DNA of 38,922 bases from an uncultured Clostridia bacterium (GCA_945947915.1 CAMEZQ010000019.1:1-38922), one strand, 5' to 3'; shown: positions 1 to 8,241, numbered from the stretch's first letter. Notes: generated by a model from the letters alone, not told the origin. Numbers and translations: made by a program.

Positions 1-590
1 CCGGATATACCGATATCGAGCGTGGCGAGCGTGGCAGCTCTGAGGAACATCTGACAGTCACACAGTTCAAGGTGGAGCGTGAGCAGGAACGCCTTACAGA
101 CCTCACTGTGCAGACACAGCAGAAAGAAGCAGAAGCTGCGGCTTTGGATAAGAAAATTGAAAAGACCAGACAGAGGAAAGTTGACATTGAGAGTATTGAT
201 AAAATCGAAGCCAGGCCTGTCATGCTCTCCCCATCGAGAGTATCACTTGAAAAAACCGAGTATGAAACGCTGGCTGCCGCTGCAAAGAAATACTACGCAC
301 AGGAAAAACAGGAAGGCAAGCTGAAAAAGCTCCTAAATGATGCGAAGAAAACCATTGCCGATCTGAAGGCAAAAATCGAATCGCTGGTAACGGAACTCTC
401 TGCGGTCAAGGCAGAGCTGGCTCAATACAAGTCCATCCGTGGTAAGCTCCGCACAGCGGATCTGGAGCAGGAAAATGACCGGCTCCGCAGCAGACTTCGC
501 ACCTATGAGGAAGTGATTTCACACAACAATCTGTGGCCTTACTTCTCCCGACACAGAGAGAAAACGCCCACAAGGGACGATGTCCGTTGA
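1..590 (+). CDS. MobV/Pre-type plasmid recombination (relaxase) protein, C-terminal part
   Basis: Only the C-terminal ~195 codons are in the window; the frame is open from base 3 and ends with TGA at 590. The first visible residues read GYTDIERGERGSSEEHL, which resembles the conserved Mob_Pre segment with R-G, G-S and H-L that follows the relaxase catalytic domain. The rest is a long charged coiled coil (roughly codons 25-165, rich in K/E/Q with heptad spacing) typical of the MobV tail. MobV relaxases nick the transfer origin of mobilizable plasmids and integrative elements and pilot DNA into a conjugation channel supplied by another element. The family match is from memory of the motif, so the subfamily is uncertain. 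Its presence marks the first ~6.9 kb as part of a mobilizable element. Confidence 0.75.
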   Translation, partial: GYTDIERGERGSSEEHLTVTQFKVEREQERLTDLTVQTQQKEAEAAALDKKIEKTRQRKVDIESIDKIEARPVMLSPSRVSLEKTEYETLAAAAKKYYAQEKQEGKLKKLLNDAKKTIADLKAKIESLVTELSAVKAELAQYKSIRGKLRTADLEQENDRLRSRLRTYEEVISHNNLWPYFSRHREKTPTRDDVR

Positions 591-626
591 TTCCCGTGTA
601 GAGCTGGAAAAATCGCAAATTATCAA

Positions 627-740
627 ATGGGAGCGTTCAAATCGTACCGCACGTCGTTTGGGCGCTCCCTGTCCAAAAATCAGCTCACTTTTACAGGTGA
701 TGAGCTGAGAAAAATTCGTGAAAAACAGGAGGTTTTATGA
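627..740 (+). CDS. possible 37-aa leader/small ORF coupled to the next gene
   Basis: An ATG at 627 opens a 37-codon frame that starts MGAFKSYRTSFGRS and ends DELRKIREKQEVL. Its TGA (738-740) overlaps the next gene's ATG in an ATGA arrangement. The product is basic and polar with no recognisable domain. The upstream purine stretch is a weak ribosome site. The C-terminal half could instead be a leftover of a longer protein. The four-base overlap is the main support for reality, since it repeats the coupling seen further along the island. Confidence 0.35.
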   Translation: MGAFKSYRTSFGRSLSKNQLTFTGDELRKIREKQEVL

Positions 741-1036
741 GAACAGGTCTTTCCAAGAAACAGAAAGCAACAAACATCTATTTTAACGAAGCAGACAGCA
801 TGATCGAGGTCTGCACTTACAACACCGCACTCAAAAACAGGCTCACCGAGTATGCCGGGAAATATCCCTCTGAGTGTCGGTTGATTGACGATGACGGAAA
901 CGGCTGTCTGACCTTTGAAGTCAGCAAGGGACGCTTCGGTTTCAAGCTGACCGCACCCTATGACGAGAAACGCCGCAAGGCTGCAAGCGAACTGGCAAAG
1001 AAAAACACCGAAAGATTAAGGAGGCAAGAGCAATGA
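737..1036 (+). CDS. conserved small protein of Clostridial mobile elements (99 aa)
   Basis: A 99-aa soluble protein preceded by CAGGAGG with proper spacing to the ATG at 737. It begins MRTGLSKKQKATNIYFNEAD and ends in a basic helix (KKNTERLRRQEQ). Proteins with this start are common beside MobV-type relaxases and DUF6061 genes in Clostridial integrative elements; that is recall, not a search. The function is unknown. The stop overlaps the next ATG by four bases (1033-1036), so it is probably translated together with the following gene. Confidence 0.75.
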   Translation: MRTGLSKKQKATNIYFNEADSMIEVCTYNTALKNRLTEYAGKYPSECRLIDDDGNGCLTFEVSKGRFGFKLTAPYDEKRRKAASELAKKNTERLRRQEQ

Positions 1037-1278
1037 AAATCCTATCCTGTGCGTTCAACATGGATACCGCCTGCGTAGAGCTGAAATTCGATGACGGCAG
1101 CATGATAGCGATTGATACAATCGCCGTGGAGAATGAAGTGGCCGACAATATGTATCAGCGGTCAGAACTGGACTATCTGATCTACAATGACCCGGTGGCA
1201 TACGCCGAGCTGATACTCAATGGCAATCCCGAGATCTATCTGAGAACCGTAACCGAATACAAGCATTTGGATAGCTGA
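1033..1278 (+). CDS. DUF6061-like small protein (81 aa)
   Basis: An 81-aa acidic protein (MKILSCAFNMDTACVELKF... VENEVADNMYQRSELDYL). It closely resembles a small family of unknown function, which I recognise as DUF6061, carried next to relaxase and HTH genes on mobile elements of gut Clostridia. It starts at the ATG overlapping the upstream stop (ATGA), with AAGGAGG-like purines ~15 bases upstream inside the preceding gene. No catalytic or membrane motif is visible. A GC-rich hairpin follows its stop, closing this small operon. Confidence 0.75.
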   Translation: MKILSCAFNMDTACVELKFDDGSMIAIDTIAVENEVADNMYQRSELDYLIYNDPVAYAELILNGNPEIYLRTVTEYKHLDS

Positions 1279-1285
1279 CCGCTCG

Positions 1286-1323
1286 CCGCCCGTGGGAGAA
1301 ATCCTGCGGGCGGTATTCTCATT
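1286..1323 (+). terminator. hairpin after the DUF6061 gene
   Basis: CCGCCCG (1286-1292) pairs with CGGGCGG (1307-1313), followed by a broken T-rich run (TATTCTCATTTCTT). It separates the small-protein operon from the restriction operon. The tail is weak, so termination efficiency is uncertain. Confidence 0.5.
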
Positions 1324-1340
1324 TCTTCAAAAGTAATATT

Positions 1341-1356
1341 CACGATCTCGTGAGAT
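1341..1356. promoter_or_regulatory. candidate operator of the HTH controller
   Basis: Two overlapping perfect palindromes, CACGATCTCGTG (1341-1352) and ATCTCGTGAGAT (1345-1356), lie directly upstream of the -35 box of the controller/restriction promoter. Controller proteins of restriction systems bind such symmetric boxes to autoregulate. Assigning this site to the adjacent HTH gene is inference from position. Confidence 0.5.
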
Positions 1357-1360
1357 ATTC

Positions 1361-1389
1361 TTGAAAATTCGTGTTGCATGTGATATAAT
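1361..1389 (+). promoter_or_regulatory. sigma-A-type promoter of the restriction-modification operon
   Basis: TTGAAA at 1361-1366, a 17-base spacer and a perfect TATAAT at 1384-1389. It drives the HTH gene, whose ATG is at 1424 behind the purine-rich GAGATGGAG. This is one of the best -35/-10 pairs in the window. Confidence 0.8.
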
Positions 1390-1423
1390 AATGCCGAAAC
1401 CAACGAGATGGAGTGTTTTTGGT

Positions 1424-1645
1424 ATGCCTGTTAGCTATGATAAGTTGTGGAAGCTTCTTATTGATAGAAAAATGAACCGAACTGATTTGAGAGAAACTGC
1501 TGGAATCAGTTTTAACATCATTGCTAAAATGGGGAAAAATGAATTCGTTTCAATGGAAAGCCTTATGAAGATTTGCGCTACTCTCAACTGTAACGTTGGC
1601 GATATTATGGACTTTTTACCAGAAAGTGAGGAATTGCAGAAATGA
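1424..1645 (+). CDS. HTH (XRE/Cro-type) controller protein of the restriction system
   Basis: A 73-aa single-domain helix-turn-helix protein: MPVSYDKLWKLLIDRKMNRTDLRETAGISFNIIAKMGKN is the classic compact XRE fold, with the recognition helix around residues 24-38 and a typical end (ICATLNCNVGDIMDFL). The frame opens further upstream at a TTG (1361), but that codon is inside the -35 box, so the ATG at 1424 is the real start, about 35 bases downstream of the -10 box. The stop overlaps the ATG of the restriction gene by four bases, so it is translationally coupled to it. By position it should be a C protein that sets the timing or level of restriction and modification. A palindrome in front of its promoter is a ready operator. 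Confidence 0.85.
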   Translation: MPVSYDKLWKLLIDRKMNRTDLRETAGISFNIIAKMGKNEFVSMESLMKICATLNCNVGDIMDFLPESEELQK

Positions 1646-4600
1646 CACCAGAGATGCTGGCTACACTAACTGAACAAGTTGCTGAGCTTGTTCAGACATA
1701 CAGTGATAATTATCCGCAATTCCAGAGAGCAACCTATAACGAGACTCAAGTCCGTGTTGACTTTGTAAACCGCTTTTTCAAACTCCTTGGATGGGATGTA
1801 GATAATGAACGTGGTTTGCCACAACACTTGCGTGAAGTTACCCATGAGGCTACCGTTGTTGTCGAGGAAGATGGCGTCCATCGTAGTAAAAAACCAGATT
1901 ATTCTTTCAAAATAGGAACGGAAGTTCTATATTTCCTTGAGACAAAGAAACCTGCGGTAAACCTTACTATTGATGCCGCACCGGCATTCCAGTTGCGCAG
2001 ATATGGATGGAGCGGAAACTTAAAAGTCTCAGTGTTGACCAATTTCACCGATCTATATATCTATGATTGTTCTGTTCGTCCGAGAGAAGGCGATGACGTT
2101 GGTGTTGCAATGATTGCTCACTACCACTTCGATGAATATGTGGAACGTTTTGAGGAAATTTACAACATGCTGTCCAAAGAAGCAGTCTTGACCGGACAGT
2201 TTGAGCGCCATTTCGGTAACATTCAGGGTGCTCTTCGTCGTGAACCGTTCGATCAGTATTTCTTGGATCAGATTAGAACCTGGCGAATGATGCTTGGTGA
2301 GGATATTCTGCGCAACAATCCAAACGTTGATGCAGAAACACTCAACATTTTCGTCCAGCGAGTTCTTGATAGAACAATTTTCCTTCGCATTTGTGAGGAT
2401 AGATGTTTCGAGAACTATGAGTCGCTGAAAGCTATTACGACATACCAAGATCTAAGAACAATGTTCGCTGCGGCAGACCAGAAATACGATTCAGGCTTAT
2501 TTGAACTCTTAGAAGAGGATCGGCTTACGGTGTCTGACTCAGTTATTATCGAGATCTTTCAAAGCCTGTATTACCCCAATAACTCCTATGAGTTTGGTGT
2601 AATTGACCCGTATATTATTGGTCAGATTTATGAACTGTTCTTGGATGAGGCTCTTGTAATTCGAGAAGATGGACATATTGAGACGCAAGAAAAGCCCGAA
2701 GTAGTTGACTCCCAGGGTGCAGTCAACACCCCCAAAAACATCACCGATATTATTATCGAAGAAACGCTTCGTCCTCTGTATGAAAATAAAACTCCCGAGG
2801 AAGTAGCTCAGTATCGCATTGCAGATATTTGCTGTGGGTCTGGCAACTTTTTGCTGTCGGCATTTGAATACATTGTAAACTATCATATTGAGTATTATCG
2901 AAACCATGATAGAGAAAATGCTGAGCGAAGAGGCGATATTTATCAACTGGCTGGCAGTACAAACTATATACTTTCTTACGAGAAAAAACGCTCCATTTTG
3001 AAAAATAACATCTTCGGCGTTGATATTGACCCTCTTGCTGTAGAAGTATCAAAGTTTAGCTTGCTGCTAAAGGCATTGGAAAATTCGTCTTTGGAGGAGG
3101 CAGAAGCTTTTCATCAGCGTACTAATCAACGCATCCTTCCTAATTTGGACGAGAATATCAAAAATGGCAATAGCCTTGTGGATATGGCTTATGCACGTTT
3201 TGATCGATCTGTTTATCAGAATGTTTCTTTGATGAACAAATTAAAGATGTTCGATTGGAATGCTGAGTTTGGCAACCGAAAGTTTGATGCAATTATCGGT
3301 AATCCGCCCTATATTCGTGTCCAGAATATGGTGCACTATTCCCGAGAAGAGTATGATTTTTATAAGAGCGGCCATTCTCCCTATGTAACCGCACAAACTG
3401 ATACGCTTGATAAGTATTATCTGTTTATTGAAAAAGGACTTGCACTGTTAAACGATGGCGGAATGCTGGGTTATATAGTCCCACACAAGTTTATGAAAAT
3501 CAAGTCAGGCGCTAAATTGAGAGAATTGCTTTCTGCAAATTCCAATGTTAAGAAAATTCTGCATTTCGGAACTCATCAAGTTTTTGAAAACAGAAGCACT
3601 TACACCTGCATCTTGGTATTATCTAAGCAAGGTCACGAAGAATTCCAAATTGGTTTTGTTCAGGATTGGAATCAGTTCTTATTCAATCATGATACAGAAT
3701 GCTTGACCTATCCGGCTGCTTACATTAGTGGTCAGCCGTGGTCGTTCTTGCCTCAAAATATCGTTGCGCATTTGGAAGAGATCTCGCAATCTTGTGTTTC
3801 CCTTTCTACTTTGGTTGACATTTTTGTTGGTGTTCAAACAAGCGCTGATCAAATCTATATTATCCACGCTGATCGTGAAGACGAGAATTTCATTTACTCG
3901 CACGATAGACAGGGGCGTGAGTTCCAGATAGAGAAAGGGATTTTGCGTAAAAGCATATATGATACGCAGCTTGTCAGTTACGAGAAAATAAAAGCAAATA
4001 GCTACATCATATTCCCGTATAAGTCGGTAAACGGAAGACCGGTTCTATATAGTTTGGCCGAAATGACAGAGAACTTCCCTCATGCATTAGCATATTTGAA
4101 TTGTTTCAAAGACAAGTTGGATGAACGTAATATGCCCGGACGTACTACCGAAAATTGGTTTGCGTTCGGACGTAGCCAATCTTTAAGAAGGTTCCTCTCT
4201 GGAGAACATCTTGTTTGGCCTGTGCTGTCTACAAGCTCAAATTATGTCTATGATAATGACATGGTTGTCTTTACAGGGGGAGGAAATGGTCCTTTCTATG
4301 GTATAGAAAAGAAAGCTACGTCTCAGGAATCCATTTTCTACATCCAGGCAATTTTGAACCATTGGTTAATGGAGCTCCTTGTGAAAAGTAGAGCAAGTAC
4401 CTTTAGAGGAGATTACTATTCTCATGGGAAGCAGTTTATTGCGACCTTGCCGATTTACAAGATTGATTTTGAAAATCCTACCGAAGCTGCCAAACATCAG
4501 CAGATTGTTGATATGGTGCAAAACATCATGCAGTTAAAGGAACAATTAGCTTCTGCTCCTAATGCCGCTCGTCGTACAGTTTTGAAACACTCCATCAAGG

Positions 4601-4677
4601 CAATCAACGCTGAACTAAATAGCGCAATCGATGAGCTTTATCAGGTGGAATCTCAGGAAGTCGAGGAACAGGTATGA
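1642..4677 (+). CDS. Eco57I-like bifunctional restriction endonuclease/DNA methyltransferase (type IIG)
   Basis: A 1011-aa protein with an N-terminal nuclease core and a central adenine-N6 methyltransferase. The nuclease shows P85-D86, then E100-T-K102 (PD-X13-ETK), a PD-(D/E)XK arrangement. The methyltransferase has AdoMet motif I DICCGSGNF near residues 395-403 and catalytic motif IV NPPY at 554-557, in the order of gamma-class N6 methylases. The C-terminal ~350 residues should be the target-recognition and coiled-coil part. The length matches RM.Eco57I (about 1000 aa), and it is followed by a separate ~540-aa methylase, as in the Eco57I/AcuI group. Such enzymes cut at a fixed distance from an asymmetric site and methylate one strand. 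It starts at an ATG overlapping the controller stop and ends overlapping the next ATG. Base composition is clearly lower in GC than the chromosome after 7 kb. Confidence 0.9.
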   Translation: MTPEMLATLTEQVAELVQTYSDNYPQFQRATYNETQVRVDFVNRFFKLLGWDVDNERGLPQHLREVTHEATVVVEEDGVHRSKKPDYSFKIGTEVLYFLETKKPAVNLTIDAAPAFQLRRYGWSGNLKVSVLTNFTDLYIYDCSVRPREGDDVGVAMIAHYHFDEYVERFEEIYNMLSKEAVLTGQFERHFGNIQGALRREPFDQYFLDQIRTWRMMLGEDILRNNPNVDAETLNIFVQRVLDRTIFLRICEDRCFENYESLKAITTYQDLRTMFAAADQKYDSGLFELLEEDRLTVSDSVIIEIFQSLYYPNNSYEFGVIDPYIIGQIYELFLDEALVIREDGHIETQEKPEVVDSQGAVNTPKNITDIIIEETLRPLYENKTPEEVAQYRIADICCGSGNFLLSAFEYIVNYHIEYYRNHDRENAERRGDIYQLAGSTNYILSYEKKRSILKNNIFGVDIDPLAVEVSKFSLLLKALENSSLEEAEAFHQRTNQRILPNLDENIKNGNSLVDMAYARFDRSVYQNVSLMNKLKMFDWNAEFGNRKFDAIIGNPPYIRVQNMVHYSREEYDFYKSGHSPYVTAQTDTLDKYYLFIEKGLALLNDGGMLGYIVPHKFMKIKSGAKLRELLSANSNVKKILHFGTHQVFENRSTYTCILVLSKQGHEEFQIGFVQDWNQFLFNHDTECLTYPAAYISGQPWSFLPQNIVAHLEEISQSCVSLSTLVDIFVGVQTSADQIYIIHADREDENFIYSHDRQGREFQIEKGILRKSIYDTQLVSYEKIKANSYIIFPYKSVNGRPVLYSLAEMTENFPHALAYLNCFKDKLDERNMPGRTTENWFAFGRSQSLRRFLSGEHLVWPVLSTSSNYVYDNDMVVFTGGGNGPFYGIEKKATSQESIFYIQAILNHWLMELLVKSRASTFRGDYYSHGKQFIATLPIYKIDFENPTEAAKHQQIVDMVQNIMQLKEQLASAPNAARRTVLKHSIKAINAELNSAIDELYQVESQEVEEQV

Positions 4678-6302
4678 AACCGATTGACGGATATAACAAA
4701 TTAAGAGGCGGATACTATACCCCCGACAAAATTTCTGAATTTATTGCAGACTGGGCAATCCGTAAAACTTCTGATTCTGTCTTGGAGCCAAGCTGTGGTG
4801 ACGGTAGTTTTTTGAGTGCTATAACCACTCGTTATAGAGAGTTGGGTGCTACGGATGAGCAAATTCAGAACAATGTGCTTGGGATTGAATTGGATGATAT
4901 TGAGGCTGAAAAATCTGCGCAGTATGGTACAACAGTAGTCTGTAAAGACTTTTTCACATACTACCAAGAGAGCATTGAAGACCAGACTCAATTCGATGTG
5001 ATAGTTGGAAATCCGCCTTTCATTCGCTATCAGCATTTTACAGAGAAATATCGTAAAGTTGCATTTGCTTTGATGAATAAACATGGATTTCAACCCAACC
5101 GCCTAACAAACATTTGGCTCCCGTTCTTAGTGCTTTCTTGTAAGGCATTAAAGCCAACTGGTCGAGTAGGAATGGTTATTCCCGCCGAACTATTCCAGGT
5201 TGATTACGCTGCTGAAGCAAGACAGTTCCTCAGTACGTTTTTTGATAAGCTAACACTTGTTACGTTCAAACGACTGGTCTTTGATGACATACAGCAGGAA
5301 GTTATTCTTCTGTTGGGTGAAAGAGGCTGCGATAAACATGGCATTCGTGTTGTAGAACTGGAGGATATGGCAGATTTGGTTGCGCAAGGGCAAACATGCT
5401 TGGAGAATACCGAGCTAAAGGAACTCGACCATAGCCGTGACAAATGGGTGAAATACTATTTATCCAACGAAGAGTTGGAACTGCTGAAACGGCTTAATAG
5501 TGATCCGAGAATTTCCAATGCAACCGATTTATTTGAAGTGAATGTTGGTCTTGTAAGCGGCGAGAATGACTTTTTTGTCATGAACCGGGCAACAGTAGAA
5601 AAATTTAATCTTCAACAAAGCGTTATCCCTATCATTAGCCGTTCTGAGCAATTAAAAGGTGTGCAATTAACAAATGAGGATTATAACAATCTGACTGAGT
5701 TAGGAAAAAAGGTGTTTTTCTTTGCTCCCGGAAATAAGGAGTTCGATACCTTGTCTGATGAAGAGAAGGTATATATCCAGTGGGGGGAAGAAAAAGGCTT
5801 CAACAAGAATTATAAATGCCGTATAAGACCAAAGTGGTATCATGTATCACAGACTTGGTGTGCGGATGCTTTCCTAATTCGCCAGGCGCATTTGTATCCA
5901 AGGATGATTCTCAACGAGAAAAAAGCTCTCGTCACTGATACTCTTCACAAGGTAAGATTTTTAGAGGACATTGACGGAAGACAAGTTACGGCGGCCTTTT
6001 TGAACACATACACGTTTGCTCTTAGTGAAACACTTGGCAGAAGTTATGGCGGAGGAGTTCTTACCTTTGAGCCGGGAGAAATGCGAAAAATTCGTATTCC
6101 CATGCAAATGGCCGAACGGTTAGATTTGCAAAAAATTGATCGTTGGCAGCGCAATGGAGAGATTGATAAAATCTTGAAATATACAGATACCATCTTGCTC
6201 CAAGAGGGGCTTGGTTTATCTGAATATGAAATCAGTTTGCTCCATAGTATTTGGGAAAAAATGTGCAACCGTAGAATGACTCGTAAGAATCAGAGCGTGT
6301 AA
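4674..6302 (+). CDS. companion adenine-N6 DNA methyltransferase (M.Eco57I-like)
   Basis: A 542-aa methylase with motif I LEPSCGDGSF at residues 37-46 and catalytic NPPF at 113-116. A long C-terminal target-recognition region follows, containing the RSYGGGVLTFEPGE segment near 455-468, typical of TaqI/Eco57I-class enzymes that finish with a domain choosing the site. M.Eco57I is about the same length. Its job would be to protect the host on both strands of the site that the upstream bifunctional enzyme cuts. The ATG overlaps the upstream stop by four bases, so the controller, RM and M genes form one coupled operon. All visible motifs are intact, so the modification activity is probably live. 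Confidence 0.9.
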   Translation: MKPIDGYNKLRGGYYTPDKISEFIADWAIRKTSDSVLEPSCGDGSFLSAITTRYRELGATDEQIQNNVLGIELDDIEAEKSAQYGTTVVCKDFFTYYQESIEDQTQFDVIVGNPPFIRYQHFTEKYRKVAFALMNKHGFQPNRLTNIWLPFLVLSCKALKPTGRVGMVIPAELFQVDYAAEARQFLSTFFDKLTLVTFKRLVFDDIQQEVILLLGERGCDKHGIRVVELEDMADLVAQGQTCLENTELKELDHSRDKWVKYYLSNEELELLKRLNSDPRISNATDLFEVNVGLVSGENDFFVMNRATVEKFNLQQSVIPIISRSEQLKGVQLTNEDYNNLTELGKKVFFFAPGNKEFDTLSDEEKVYIQWGEEKGFNKNYKCRIRPKWYHVSQTWCADAFLIRQAHLYPRMILNEKKALVTDTLHKVRFLEDIDGRQVTAAFLNTYTFALSETLGRSYGGGVLTFEPGEMRKIRIPMQMAERLDLQKIDRWQRNGEIDKILKYTDTILLQEGLGLSEYEISLLHSIWEKMCNRRMTRKNQSV

Positions 6303-6355
6303 ATAACGCTTGTAGTATTTGTTGATTCTAATTGCAATGAAAGTAGGTGCCCCCT

Positions 6356-6616
6356 GTGATAAAAGCAATAAAACTAAAGAATTGTGCCACTTATCCATCA
6401 GTGGGCACCTCAATCGAAAATTGTCAAAAGGTCAATTTCTTTTATGGTCCCAATGGAAGTGGAAAATCCACAATCAGCAATTTCTTGTATAATCCAACTG
6501 GATCGCAATATCGTGAATGTGAAATTGAATGGGAAAACAATGCTGCAGTTGATGTGGTTGTATACAATCGTGAATTTCGTGTAAGAAACTTCAAGGAGAA
6601 CATTTGCTCGAGATAG
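6356..6616 (+). pseudogene. truncated AAA ATPase (AAA_13/RloC/PtuA-like N-terminus)
   Basis: Only the first ~86 residues of an SMC/Rad50-like AAA protein remain. Walker A GPNGSGKS is at about residues 31-38, preceded by IKLKNCATY (first strand of the ABC-type fold) and followed by VVVYNREFRVRNF, the usual continuation of this family. Full-length relatives have 500-800 residues with a C-terminal ABC signature and Walker B, both absent here. I prefer the GTG at 6356, eight bases after AAGTAGG, over a GTG at 6347 that sits in that ribosome site. The frame stops at 6614-6616, where HNH-nuclease sequence begins in another frame. Such ATPases are often toxic or defence components beside restriction systems. 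This copy cannot be functional. Confidence 0.75.
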
Positions 6617-6723
6617 ATCATATTATTCCGGTGTCAAAAGGTGGGCGGACGGAGAAAGATAATCTTCAGACATTGTGTTGGAAATGCAATCGAGCAAAAA
6701 GTGATAAAATTATAGATAAATAA
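6604..6723 (+). pseudogene. C-terminal fragment of an HNH endonuclease
   Basis: This frame reads LEIDHIIPVSKGGRTEKDN, then LQTLCWKCNRAKSDK: the D-H, the N and the C-x2-C of a zinc-binding HNH domain, ending TAA at 6723. The upstream half of the domain (the usual first C-x2-C) is missing, and the fragment abuts, in another frame, the truncated ATPase. The join looks like a deletion that removed the ATPase C-terminus and the nuclease N-terminus. A paired ATPase + HNH nuclease would be the gene content of a Septu-type (PtuA/PtuB) defence system; this is inference from two fragments. Confidence 0.75.
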
Positions 6724-6858
6724 AGATCATTAACATATGTTAGAGAAAGATTTGCTTATGTGTTTCTTTTTATGGATCAGGGATAATTTTTTGCAGTAAT
6801 TCCAGAGGTCGAAAAAGCCCAGTCATCACCGGACTTTTCGAGGAATTAGAGCCTTTCG

Positions 6859-6876
6859 TGGCAACAAAATGGCAAC
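6859..6876. repeat. TGGCAAC direct repeat at the island edge (possible attachment-site region)
   Basis: TGGCAAC occurs at 6859-6865 and 6870-6876, 11 bases apart. The segment lies between the low-GC island and the GC-rich chromosome, just before a terminator. Similar repeats are commonly found at the ends of Clostridial tyrosine-recombinase elements (recall). No integrase gene lies inside the window and no second copy of a longer att core was found, so the assignment is tentative. The 280 bases from 6724 to 7006 contain no gene I can support. Confidence 0.3.
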
Positions 6877-6901
6877 ATTATTTGAAATATTGTAAAAGTA
6901 A

Positions 6902-6942
6902 AGAGCTAACTGATTTTGATTAAGTCAGTCAGCTCTTTTTTA
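6902..6942. terminator. bidirectional intrinsic terminator
   Basis: AGAGCT..CTGA (from 6902) pairs with TCAG..AGCTCT (ending 6936), with a two-base internal bulge and a run of seven T on the + strand. On the minus strand the stem is followed by TTTACTTTT, so it can also end the MerR transcript. Confidence 0.75.
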
Positions 6943-7006
6943 TGTTCCGGGCCAGATGCGCCTCTTTCTGCTGTTTTGGCCTGCGTGTATGCGGGTCCCG
7001 GAATAT

Positions 7007-7398
7007 TTACGGGCGGATCAGGTTGCTGTGGTATGCTGTTTTTCCCGACAACACATCATCATAAAAGCTCTGTTTCCAGTCGATATACGCCATGCTGGCC
7101 TGCAGGTCTTCCATACGGCGCAGCAGTTCTTCGCGTTTTTTCGCCAGGATGACTTTTCTTTCGGGAATAGAGGCCTCTCCCTGCAGGCAGAGCTGAATAT
7201 ACACCTTCATCTCCTGAATGCTCATGCCGCAGTTTTTCAGGCAGGTCAGGCTTTTGATCCACGCGACGTCGCGGTCATCAAACACACGATGATTGTTGGC
7301 GTCGCGTTTTACATTCGGGACAAGCCCTTCGTTGCAGTAGAACTTCAAACCTCGTAAGTCATCCCTGTTTCGCGGCACACGTCTTTCATCGTATACAT
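7007..7398 (-). pseudogene. MerR-family transcriptional regulator, frameshifted
   Basis: The gene starts at the ATG with its 5' end at 7398, behind a GGGGGGAA ribosome site, and reads MYTMKDVCRETGMTYE. It then hits TGA after GAG GTT. One base more near 7349-7352 would continue perfectly into LKFYCNEGLVPNVKRD, so a single-base deletion splits the winged-helix domain at the HTH. The rest is intact: RVFDDRDVAWIKSL, CLKNCGMSIQEMKVYI, and the dimerisation coiled coil ending with SNLIRP at 7007. MerR proteins of this kind usually control a divergent oxidoreductase, and the aldo-keto reductase remnant on the other strand fits. It could be a real mutation or a sequencing indel. Confidence 0.8.
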
Positions 7399-7411
7399 AA
7401 AATTCCCCCCA

Positions 7412-8172
7412 TTTGATACGGCTTATCCCTATCACGGCGGCATGGCTGAGATCGCCATCGGCAAAGCGCTGCGCGCCTATCCGAGGGATTCTTATTATCT
7501 TCCCGGGCATCAGATCAGCGCCAGCTACGATCCCGCAGTGGTTTTTGAGGAACAGCTCAAAAAGTGCGGCGTGGACTGCTTTGATTTTTATCTGCTGCAC
7601 AATATTTACGAAAACTCCATCCAGACCTATTTGGATCCCCGCTGGGACATCATCGGTAATTTCAGGGAACAGAAGCGGCGCTCAAAGCCCTGCGTCCCGA
7701 CGAGAGCATTCCGGCGTGGGGCTTCCGTTTTCTGCAGGGCATTCCCGGGGTGACGATGATCCTGTCCGGCATGTCCGATATGCGGCAGATGCGGGAGAAC
7801 GTAAAGACCTTTGAATCGCGCAGGCCGCTGAACGCCATTCTGTCCGTCACGGAGGGCATGAAGGACTCCGTGCCCTGCACCGGATGCCGCTATTGCACCG
7901 ACCACTGTCCGATGGGGCTGGATATCCCGCTGATGATGAACACCTGCAGCGAGCTTCGTTTCGCGCCGGTGATCAACGTCGCCATGCGTCTGGAAAACCT
8001 GCCCGCGGAAAAACAGCCCTCCGCCTGCATCGGCTGCGGAGCGTGCGCGCGGATGTGTCCGCGGCGCATTGATATCCCCGGCGTGATGGCCGAGCTCAAC
8101 GAAAGGCTGAGCAAGATCCCCAAGTGGGCGGATATCTGCAGGCAGCGCGAGAAAGCCGCGAAGAAGGCGTGA
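7412..8172 (+). pseudogene. aldo/keto reductase with C-terminal 4Fe-4S domain, degraded
   Basis: The first frame begins in mid-protein with FDTAYPYHGG (the conserved segment normally near residue 50 of this AKR group) and runs to IIGNFREQ at about 7672. It then jumps to another frame reading AALKALRPDESIPAWGFRFL, skipping about 150 residues of the TIM barrel. The C-terminus is complete: GVTMILSGMSD, then the ferredoxin-like cysteines C-x2-C-x2-C-x3-C (residues of CTGCRYCTDHCP) and C-x2-C-x2-C-x3-C (CIGCGACARMCP). So the N-terminus and the middle have both been deleted, with a frameshift at the internal join. Intact relatives are ~370-aa NADPH-dependent reductases. The divergent neighbour is the frameshifted MerR gene; both halves of the former divergon are dead. 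Confidence 0.85.
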
Positions 8173-8207
8173 AAGCCGCCTGCCGTAAGTACGGCGCCCG
8201 GAATCAG

Positions 8208-8241
8208 AAAAAAGACGGTACGAGCGTACCGTCTTTTTTTC
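8208..8241. terminator. bidirectional intrinsic terminator
   Basis: AAAGACGGTAC (8211-8221) and GTACCGTCTTT (8226-8236) form a perfect stem around GAGC, with A-run and T-run on either side. It serves the AKR remnant on + and the HTH gene on -. Confidence 0.85.
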
